Positions 19,101 to 25,682 of a stretch of 64,000 nucleotides of DNA are shown piece after piece. Source of the stretch: Planctomycetaceae bacterium (GTDB lineage Bacteria; Planctomycetota; Planctomycetia; Pirellulales; UBA7805); assembly GCA_902630355.1 (NCBI GenBank), contig CACOUL010000004.1:60823-124822 (forward strand), given 5' to 3'. Made by a program: the position numbers and the translations under genes. Position 1 is the first letter of the stretch. Every line of letters begins with the position of its first letter. Below the pieces are notes generated by a model that was not told where the DNA came from, made no database searches, and saw only the letters and a program-made list of their open reading frames with translations.

Positions 19101-19923
19101 GGTGATGCAGGAAATTCGCGGCCTGCGACCGGAGAACAAACATTACAAAGAAGGCATCACGCACACACTCTTCGAGGGAGTCGCCCCGCGTGAAGATGGC
19201 ACGATCGACATCTCCTGGAAAAGTTTTCGTGACGACAAGGAAGGGAACTTTGGAATTTTGAACGGACTCACAATTGTGGCCCCGGCGGATGCCGAGGGGC
19301 GCGACCCGGAGATCGCGGACCGCATGCTCGATGGTATGAGCGAGTCCCCGGCGATAAGCAGTCTTCAACCGGAGCGAATTGAAAAACTGATCTCGCGGTT
19401 CCCGGCGCCGGTCGTCGAGAAAGGCAAGCCGCTGGTCGAAAAGTTGCGGGTCAGTAACGAGGATCAGGCAAAGCATCTGGCGGAATTGATGCCCCATATC
19501 GGCAGCGGGGACCCGCAGCGGGGCAAGGAAGTATTCTTTGGAAACAAGGCTGCCTGTCACACGTGCCATCGTGCCCACGGGGAGGGAGGAGAGGTCGGCC
19601 CGGAACTGACCCTGATCGGGCGGATTCGGACCGATCGCGATCTGGCAGAATCGATCGTCTACCCCAGTTCAACGATCGCCAATGGTTACACCACGTTTTC
19701 CGTGATTACCGGTTCGGGCCGGGTGGTCGACGGGGTCATTCATCGCGAGACTGCCGATGCGATCCATCTGCGGATGGCCGACAAACCGGAAGAAAAAATT
19801 GCCCGTGAAGATATTGAGGAAATGATCGCGCTGCCGACCTCGATTATGCCCCAGGGCCTTGAAAAAACCATTTCACGAAGTGAATTGAGCGATCTGATCG
19901 CCTATCTGAGGACACTCAAATAG
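16162..19923 (+). CDS. PVC-type heme-binding dehydrogenase-like protein with HEAT repeats
   Basis: This 1253-residue exported protein has a signal peptide (MFRPVALFTFGL...), then a beta-propeller of the glucose/sorbosone dehydrogenase type (about 40-400). HEAT-like repeats with the pattern DPDATVRQAAVRSLG run from about 410 to 840. A segment at about 860-1050 looks like an added beta-sandwich module. Near the C-terminus is a mono-heme cytochrome c motif, CHTCH (about 1130-1134), followed by an RSELSDLIAYLRTLK tail. Such proteins are a hallmark of the PVC group and are thought to oxidise sugars in the periplasm and pass electrons to a cytochrome; substrate unknown. The start at 16162 is chosen because the signal peptide begins there (open frame from 16042). 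Confidence 0.88.
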   Translation: MFRPVALFTFGLTVLCLLQSFTPTARDAFANKQETDFTPPAMQIPDDYEIELVAGPPLVKHPMLAAFDDRGRLFVAETDGENLRKEELLETRNRFIRMLEDTDGDGKFDKSTIFADNMVMPEGALWHDGALYVISAPYLWRLEDTDDDGVADKREKLVGKFDFNGNPNLTGPYLGPCGRIYFTGGAFGYDLEDAGGRKLGASSAAGVFSCKADGTDLQIFGQGTINPVEVMFTPAGELFTTVAIFDNEGGRHDALMHWVDGCLSKQVWGKPLLPQTGHPLPAVCRWGQVAPAGLMRYRGAGLSEEYQNNIFACQFDTHQVMRVELERNGSSFLPTRDEPWLTSSEIDFHPTDIFEDADGSLLMIDTGGWLYYGCPTSKIAKPNIYGAIYRLRQKGMKKIDDPRGNQLDWENATASEISGWLADPRPVVRDRAIDTLARRSDAALDALAMVVGGEQAQTYSVQARRNAVWTLSRIGNEAARETLRTALNDPDATVRQAAVRSLGVLADGPAVVKLCQMLKEDEAPVRRAAATALGKMTNQDAVPTSPIVAALLGGIAREDNDEYLLHAQTYALIKLGNPLATMQGLASENPRVQKAALMALNQIPDSPLDHEDVILLLDTTDPLLRTTAIEVITQHKEWAQKIADVVTKWLSDPDLNEENRGLAKAVLTTFAGDSDIQPLMAAALDEQATVKATKLLVLDALAESNLEAMPDRFIEALRQLMATEDAEALQRVVTSIAMKDTDKLDDALRTIGQSDRFEDPLRVAALAIIARHGGALNDEEFDLLVDQFDEEIIPLDRIRAATALATAGLSREQTLQVADLLGIVGPLELPVLLERFERDSAPVVVNVDVQPAKAKSHRGVAAYQDEPQEHLAVWNTWDPLTGKGFLYLRASDGAYSGLSLSPIEGAELRPYNINRFDRLMGDFVYNGLEEGGGEHQAFENHFTISGFKPGVEYDIYYYGSAYPKPNARGAEVTLTGGDGPVMQEIRGLRPENKHYKEGITHTLFEGVAPREDGTIDISWKSFRDDKEGNFGILNGLTIVAPADAEGRDPEIADRMLDGMSESPAISSLQPERIEKLISRFPAPVVEKGKPLVEKLRVSNEDQAKHLAELMPHIGSGDPQRGKEVFFGNKAACHTCHRAHGEGGEVGPELTLIGRIRTDRDLAESIVYPSSTIANGYTTFSVITGSGRVVDGVIHRETADAIHLRMADKPEEKIAREDIEEMIALPTSIMPQGLEKTISRSELSDLIAYLRTLK

Positions 19924-19928
19924 ACTCA

Positions 19929-20867
19929 CTACCGCTTGAGCCCCGCCGCGCGTAGCTCGCGCGGAAGAGGAAATAAAACTTTTTCCGTCTGCATCACCCG
20001 CTCTTCGATCGATGCGGCAAACTGCTGTTCCAAATGGCGACAGACTTCCTGCACGAGTGATTCGGGCGCGCTCGCACCGGCAGTGATCAATACCGTATCG
20101 ACATTCTCAAACCAGCGATCGTCCATATCGTCGACTCCATCGATCAACCGAGAGGGGGTTGCGCACTCCCGGCCGATGTCTGCCAAACGCTGACTGTTGG
20201 AACTATTTTGACTTCCCAGCACGAGGACAAAATCGGCCTCGTCTGCGAGCACGCGCACTGCCTCCTGGCGATTCTGGGTCGCATAGCAGATGTCGTCCTT
20301 CGGCGGCCCTTTGATTTCTGGAAATCGGCAGCGCAACCGAGAAATCACTCGATTTGCATCATCGACCGAGAGCGTTGTCTGGGTCAGATAGGCCAATTGA
20401 TGCTCATCGGCGACCTCCAGGCGGTCTACATCCTCGGGAGTCTCTACCAGGATGATCGATTCGGGTGCCTCGCCCATCGTGCCGATCACTTCATCGTGTC
20501 CCTCATGACCAATCAAGATGATCGTCCGTCCCTCCTTGGCATACTTGACTGCTTCGAGATGCACTTTGGTCACCAAGGGGCACGTGGCATCAATGGCGCG
20601 TAAATTGCGATCTTTCGCCAGCTCTCGGATTTCGGGCGAGACCCCATGCGCGGAAAAAAGCAGGGTAGACCCGATGGGAACATCGGAGAGGTCTTCCACA
20701 AAAATCACGCCATCCGATTCGAAGCGTTCGACCACGAATTTATTGTGCACAATCTCGTGATAGACGTAGATAGGCGGGGGAAAAGCGTCAATCGCCAAGC
20801 GAAGGCTCTCGATCGCCATTTCCACTCCCGCGCAAAATCCACGCGGCGCTGCCAAAATTATTTTCAT
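19929..20867 (-). CDS. ispH: 4-hydroxy-3-methylbut-2-enyl diphosphate reductase
   Basis: IspH (LytB) is the last MEP-pathway enzyme. It reduces HMBPP to IPP and DMAPP using an iron-sulfur cluster. The 312-residue protein has the three cluster cysteines in their usual contexts: GFCAGVEMAI near the N-terminus, IDATCPLVTKVH in the middle and DDICYATQNRQ near residue 193. The catalytic-region motifs SQNSSNSQRL and ITAGASAPESLV follow. GGAG precedes the ATG by about nine bases. It is convergent with the PVC-type gene and ends five bases from it. The nearest upstream genes on its strand are the phosphorylase-like and squalene-cyclase-like genes. Confidence 0.97.
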   Translation of the reverse strand: MKIILAAPRGFCAGVEMAIESLRLAIDAFPPPIYVYHEIVHNKFVVERFESDGVIFVEDLSDVPIGSTLLFSAHGVSPEIRELAKDRNLRAIDATCPLVTKVHLEAVKYAKEGRTIILIGHEGHDEVIGTMGEAPESIILVETPEDVDRLEVADEHQLAYLTQTTLSVDDANRVISRLRCRFPEIKGPPKDDICYATQNRQEAVRVLADEADFVLVLGSQNSSNSQRLADIGRECATPSRLIDGVDDMDDRWFENVDTVLITAGASAPESLVQEVCRHLEQQFAASIEERVMQTEKVLFPLPRELRAAGLKR

Positions 20868-20971
20868 CGTCTAACGCTCCACCCGACCGAAACGAGATTG
20901 CATCATTCGTTGTTATCGCTTCATCTTAGTGGAATAAAAACGTCTCTACCAGCAAGCGCCACCGTATTCGC

Positions 20972-21940
20972 TCAGCGATCGCGCTCTGGTGGAGGGGTAT
21001 TTTCTGCCGACGACGCCGACGAGTCGGACGACTCCTCGCGCGGTCGCAGGGGCAACCAGTGGTCGATCACGCCCTTCAAGAACGCTGCTAAGTGATCGGC
21101 GGAGTTTAGCGCGGCTTGCTTGTGCTGAAACCAGTCCCGGACGGTGCCCGGTCGGCGAAGGGTTCCGCCGACTAAGGAGCCGAGTCGCGCCGAGGCGGAC
21201 TTTTGCTTGCTCGAATGCTGTATTTCGCGAGGCGGGCTCTCTTCCATATTTTCCCGAACGATTCGAATCACCAAACAGCGAACGCCCGCGTCGCGACACG
21301 CCTCGGCAATCCCCAGAGAGGTCGTATCAGCCGCATCGGCACCGTGGGTATCGCCAAGCGACCGCCGCTGATTCTCCGTGGTCGGGAGTTGATCGAGCGT
21401 AAGCAGGGCACCACACTGAAACGCTCCGGTGTTTGCCGCTGATTCGTCCAAGTCAATCTTCAAACACTTCCCCTGGGTATCGACAATGCGGGATGCCATC
21501 AGGAGGTCTTGTCCTTTCAACTGCGACTTGAGCGGTACGGCAAATCCCGTAGCGATCACCCATTGCGGTCGGTGCGCTCGAATCACCGATTGCGTTACCC
21601 GCGAAGCGCGGGCTGCGTCTCCCGACACCTGTGCCACCAAGACGTGCCGTCCCTCGCAGAGGCCCCGGTAGAGACGGAACTCTTGCGAGTGGATCTTGAG
21701 AACACCGGTCATCAAATCGAGCATACTCCCTGCTTCTGCACTTTCGTTTACGATTAGTGCAACATCCACCGCCGCTTCCAATGATGTGGCTGCCTTCAAA
21801 TCGCTCGTGACCGTATCGAGCGACTCACTTGCCAAACGCTGTTTTGCTTCTCGCATCAAAAGAGAACGTACCCAACTCTTCCAAACCATCGCACGCACCT
21901 TCTCCAAACTCAAGCTGCCCTCGGTATCAGCGGCTCCCAT
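20972..21940 (-). CDS. Nucleoside-phosphorylase-fold protein, possibly HpnG-like
   Basis: The 322-residue product has a central part (about 55-240) that follows the fold order of the PNP/MTAN family. It has a hydrophobic first strand (DVALIVNES), a glycine-poor HVLVAQVSGDAARASRV segment, HRPQWVIATGFAVPL corresponding to the PDVIINTGSAGGL region of MTAN, and a late AGVRCLVIRIVREN. Catalytic residues known from MTAN, such as the Asp after the last strand, do not line up clearly, so activity is uncertain. HpnG-type phosphorylases act in hopanoid side-chain synthesis, and the next gene upstream is squalene-cyclase-like. That makes an HpnG-like role a fair guess. About 30 bases separate the two genes. 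The C-terminal 80 residues are low-complexity. Confidence 0.6.
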   Translation of the reverse strand: MGAADTEGSLSLEKVRAMVWKSWVRSLLMREAKQRLASESLDTVTSDLKAATSLEAAVDVALIVNESAEAGSMLDLMTGVLKIHSQEFRLYRGLCEGRHVLVAQVSGDAARASRVTQSVIRAHRPQWVIATGFAVPLKSQLKGQDLLMASRIVDTQGKCLKIDLDESAANTGAFQCGALLTLDQLPTTENQRRSLGDTHGADAADTTSLGIAEACRDAGVRCLVIRIVRENMEESPPREIQHSSKQKSASARLGSLVGGTLRRPGTVRDWFQHKQAALNSADHLAAFLKGVIDHWLPLRPREESSDSSASSAENTPPPERDR

Positions 21941-21969
21941 CAGATGTGATGGGGCTGCCTCGCGCGGAA

Positions 21970-23832
21970 TTAATGTTCGTGTATTGAGAGCCTCGTCGCG
22001 GAGATCGCCATCGATTTTTCTCTGCTCTCTCCATTATTCTCGAAGGAGGCCCATCGGCATAGAGTGCCAAGAACAGTGCAGGCATCGATTAAAGAAACGC
22101 GACCATCAGTATCGATCTTTGAATCAGGATCAAACAGAGCGGACTCCAAGAGAAAATCGATCCCCAGGGCGACCTCGGCTGAAGATGCAAAACCACTTTC
22201 GATCAGGGCGCTCAAAACGCACCCGGTGACCTCCAGCGAAACGGTCGATTCCATCTCCTCTCGACCAGCGGAAAACCTTTTTTCAATCCAGCCGCCATTT
22301 GCCTGTTGCGTGCTTCGCAGGAAGCTCACTCCCCGCTCGATCAGCGGATCCTGTAGCGCGATCCCCGCATGTCGACTCGCGGCGACGACAGACGCAGTGG
22401 TCGATACGACTCGATCTCCATGCATCGCTTGCCAGGAACCGTCCTTCCGTTGCGTGCGCCGCAGGAATCGAATCGCCGCTGCCATCTTCGGACACCCGAG
22501 ATCGACACCCGCAGTGGAAAACGCTGAAATTGCATGAGCCGTCGCAAGGGGACACCCCTCCCAGTCCCCGGTTCGCTGCTGGCGCGCACGCACCGCTACC
22601 AAGTAGCGTGGGATATCACTTACCAAATGTTCAACCTCTTGCTGATGTTCAACATCTGTAGAAGAACGAGATCGTGGCGAAGCCACTTGCAGAGGTGGTG
22701 GAAAGAATTCATTCTCCCATTCCGCGCCACGCATCAGACAGGCGATACGCAAAAGGGCAGTTTGATCCGAGTGGGAGTGCGTAAGAGAAGCCTGCCGAAG
22801 CAGATGCGTCGCCCTCACCACCGGAGGCGACGTGACTGGCATACCTGAAAGAAGCATTGCCTCGAGACAACGCGCTTGCAGAGTCACATCGACCGACGCG
22901 AGTGAATCGAGCCCGTCGAACGGATCCTTCAGTTGTTCAAATAGATTCTGTAACTGTTCCGATCGCTGCATTCCGCTCCCCGGATCTTCGCTCGCCATCG
23001 TCTGATAGCATATCGATCGCGGAGAGTTTTCAGTTGTGCACGCAACATCGACTCGACGTCTACCGAACCGATCAAAAGTGCTTGCCATTCGCCTTCGGAT
23101 CGCACGGAAACCGTCGCGCCACAGTTTGATCACCGACACCCAAATCCCCGATCGACCAGAATGTTGCTGGCAACTTCTCAATTCGAGCAATGCGTCTGCA
23201 GGAACCAGTTGGCGATGCACCCGCCGTTGCAGGAGTCGGCGCCACGCATTGGCCTCGACACCGTTTCGCAAGCTGCCAAGTTCGTCTAATTCTGGTTCGA
23301 AGGGAGCCTGCCCAAAGAGTGCCAGATAACCGCGCGCGATCGGGGGCGCGCAGGCGAGTCCCCCCTGCTTGAGAATCCAATGTCTCGCAGAAATCATCCT
23401 TTCATCGTGAGGAGCGACTCCAAAAAGTTTCAAGGCCAGATAGACCAACAGCGTGGGGTCCGTCGCATGAGACCTCGCAGAGCTGGTCACCCACTGACCG
23501 CACGGGAGTTGGGATTCGAGGAGAACATCGACGCACTCGACAAAAGTGCCCTGCAAGGTCGGGTCTTCATCAAGTCCGAGCCAGAAGGCTGTGAGCATAC
23601 ATTCGGCAATCTCGTCGGGCGCAACGCGACAAAAGCTTCCATTTTTGCGCTGCGCGTCGACAATACTTTGACGCGCAACGAAAATACAACGCCGAAGGGA
23701 TGCAGAAAGTTCGCGACAGGAAATGACCCGCAAGCCGCGGTGCGCAACGGCCACATCATCAAACCCGACCACGCACGGAACGCGCCTTTCCTCAGGAAAT
23801 TCTGGACGAAAAATCCGCGGGGATTCGATCAT
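21970..23832 (-). CDS. Squalene-cyclase/prenyltransferase-repeat protein with degraded active site
   Basis: The 620-residue product has two helical-repeat halves with QW-like motifs: QRKNGSF (61-67), QLPCGQW (108-114), QRTGDW (419-424), QRKDGSW (461-467) and QANGGW (510-515). This is the pattern of squalene-hopene cyclases and relatives. The DXDD acid motif expected in the middle appears only as SVDV (313-316), keeping the central Asp but losing the other two. It may be a divergent cyclase, a prenyl-binding protein, or inactive. I prefer the ATG at 23832, with GGAAGG eight bases before it, over the ATG at 23925, which has none. It is probably in one transcript with the phosphorylase-like gene. 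Confidence 0.68.
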   Translation of the reverse strand: MIESPRIFRPEFPEERRVPCVVGFDDVAVAHRGLRVISCRELSASLRRCIFVARQSIVDAQRKNGSFCRVAPDEIAECMLTAFWLGLDEDPTLQGTFVECVDVLLESQLPCGQWVTSSARSHATDPTLLVYLALKLFGVAPHDERMISARHWILKQGGLACAPPIARGYLALFGQAPFEPELDELGSLRNGVEANAWRRLLQRRVHRQLVPADALLELRSCQQHSGRSGIWVSVIKLWRDGFRAIRRRMASTFDRFGRRRVDVACTTENSPRSICYQTMASEDPGSGMQRSEQLQNLFEQLKDPFDGLDSLASVDVTLQARCLEAMLLSGMPVTSPPVVRATHLLRQASLTHSHSDQTALLRIACLMRGAEWENEFFPPPLQVASPRSRSSTDVEHQQEVEHLVSDIPRYLVAVRARQQRTGDWEGCPLATAHAISAFSTAGVDLGCPKMAAAIRFLRRTQRKDGSWQAMHGDRVVSTTASVVAASRHAGIALQDPLIERGVSFLRSTQQANGGWIEKRFSAGREEMESTVSLEVTGCVLSALIESGFASSAEVALGIDFLLESALFDPDSKIDTDGRVSLIDACTVLGTLCRWASFENNGESREKSMAISATRLSIHEH

Positions 23833-24051
23833 CGAGTCAACCTTCCGTGCAGGCTCTAATCCCCGGACTCCATATCCGAGAGATAACGCAGCAGCCCCGC
23901 CATGGGAGCAAACGCGCAGCTCCATACAACTTAGGCCAACTTTCCCCGGATGATCAATATCGCGCGCAAAAACTCATGGACTGCTATCGATCCGACCGAC
24001 CGCTTCCGCTACAGTGCCGCCCCCTCACTTTCAAAAGTTACGGATACTTTG

Positions 24052-25662
24052 ATGCTAGCACCGTGCCGGTTCGCATTCATCGCAACTCTGACAATCAGCG
24101 TAATTCTGGTAACCGGGGCGGGATTCGCCGAGGTGCTGGTCGTCTGCCCTGAGCGGTTCACCGATGCGGTACAGCAGTGGGTCCGGTATCGCACGGCACA
24201 GGGTTATGAGGTCACCCAAATTCCCAGCGAAATTTCTGCGGACAAACTGAACCAGGAAATCAAGCAACGCTGCAAGCCGCAAATGCCCGAGGCGATTCTG
24301 CTGGTGGGTGACGTTCCCTCAACCGAACCTGCAGACGCGTCGCAAAGCGTCCCCACTCATTATCGCAAGGCAGAGATTATCGCACCGTACGGGGGAGACC
24401 AGAACATTGCAACCGACAACCCCTACGGAGACCTCGACGGCGATGACGTACCTGAAATTCCGGTCGGTCGATTCCCGGTCAATCGCCCCGAGGATCTGGA
24501 GCGGATGATCGCGCGATCCATCGAGTATGAATCCAACGAAAATTTTTCTCGCTGGAGAAGACAAATCAATCTGGTCGCCGGGGTGGGTGGATTCGGTCCC
24601 GTGATCGATTCGATCATCGAGAATTCGACCAAAACCTTTCTCATCACACAAATTCCGGCCGCATATCAAACCACCATGACCCACGCCAATTGGCAAAGCC
24701 CGTTTTGTCCGGATCCCCGTAACTTCCGGCACACGGTCATCCGTCGATTCAATGAGGGATGCCTCTTTTGGATCTATCTTGGACACGGACACCTCCACAC
24801 CCTCGATCGACTTCACGTGCCGGGCGGCGCCTATCCGATTTTCGAATACCAGGATGCCTCTCGACTCGATGCCTCCCGAGGTTCACCGATTGCCCTCCTC
24901 TTTTGCTGCTACGCCGCGGCCTACGATGCTCCGGATGATTGCCTTGCCGAGGCAATGTTGCGAACGAAAGGTGGCCCGGTCGCCGTGGTGGGAGGATCGC
25001 GAACGACCATGCCCTACGCGATGACCACATTCGGATCCGCGTTGATCGACGGATATTTCCAACCTCATCCCGGCACACTGGGCAAAATTCTCATCCGCGC
25101 AAAGCGTGAACTTGCATCCTCCGCAGCAACGAGTGGAAACCGCTTTTGGTTTGACCGTATTGCCGGCTTGCTCGGTCACTCGGCATCCCAACGCAATGCA
25201 GAACGTCGCGAACACATCCAACTCTTCAACCTGTTGGGCGATCCTCTGCTCAGGCTTCCCGCCCCCGAATCGGTAGCGGTGACAACACCGCGTATTGTGA
25301 AACAGGGCGAGAAAATTCAGGTGCAGATCGAGAGTCCCATCGCCGGAGAAGCGACTGTGGAGTTGATTGCGCGAAGAGGCACACCCCGAAAACCAATCGT
25401 TGATCGAACGCAACTTACCTTCAAAGATGCTGACCTTGCGGATCTTCAGAAAGAATACGTACGAGCCAACAATCAAGAGTTGGATCGACTACAACAAGAG
25501 ATCACTGCCGGCGCTCATCAGTTCCACCTCGCATTACCGCAAGATTTTTTCGGCCCTGCCCACGCGCGGATCTACATCCGGGGCCGCACAGGTTTTGCGT
25601 TGGGCTCGTCCGACATCCATGTCGAACGCCTCAAAGAGTCCAAACCAACGGATGGCGGGTAA
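24052..25662 (+). CDS. Exported C25 (gingipain-like) cysteine peptidase family protein
   Basis: The 536-residue product starts with a signal peptide (about 1-26) followed directly by EVLVVCPERF, the opening strand of C25-type domains. It has the interdomain AILLVGD strand, an Asp-rich DLDGDDVPEIPVGRFPV loop, a LGHGH motif at 243-247 for the catalytic histidine, and LFCCYAAAYD at 284-291 with the candidate nucleophile C285 or C286. A beta-rich C-terminal part (about 400-520) follows. The cysteine context differs from the classic gingipain one, so activity needs testing. I chose the start at 24052 because the signal peptide begins there (open frame from 23950). It diverges from the squalene-cyclase-like gene. 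Confidence 0.75.
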   Translation: MLAPCRFAFIATLTISVILVTGAGFAEVLVVCPERFTDAVQQWVRYRTAQGYEVTQIPSEISADKLNQEIKQRCKPQMPEAILLVGDVPSTEPADASQSVPTHYRKAEIIAPYGGDQNIATDNPYGDLDGDDVPEIPVGRFPVNRPEDLERMIARSIEYESNENFSRWRRQINLVAGVGGFGPVIDSIIENSTKTFLITQIPAAYQTTMTHANWQSPFCPDPRNFRHTVIRRFNEGCLFWIYLGHGHLHTLDRLHVPGGAYPIFEYQDASRLDASRGSPIALLFCCYAAAYDAPDDCLAEAMLRTKGGPVAVVGGSRTTMPYAMTTFGSALIDGYFQPHPGTLGKILIRAKRELASSAATSGNRFWFDRIAGLLGHSASQRNAERREHIQLFNLLGDPLLRLPAPESVAVTTPRIVKQGEKIQVQIESPIAGEATVELIARRGTPRKPIVDRTQLTFKDADLADLQKEYVRANNQELDRLQQEITAGAHQFHLALPQDFFGPAHARIYIRGRTGFALGSSDIHVERLKESKPTDGG

Positions 25663-25682
25663 TGCTCGATGGCAGGGGCTGC

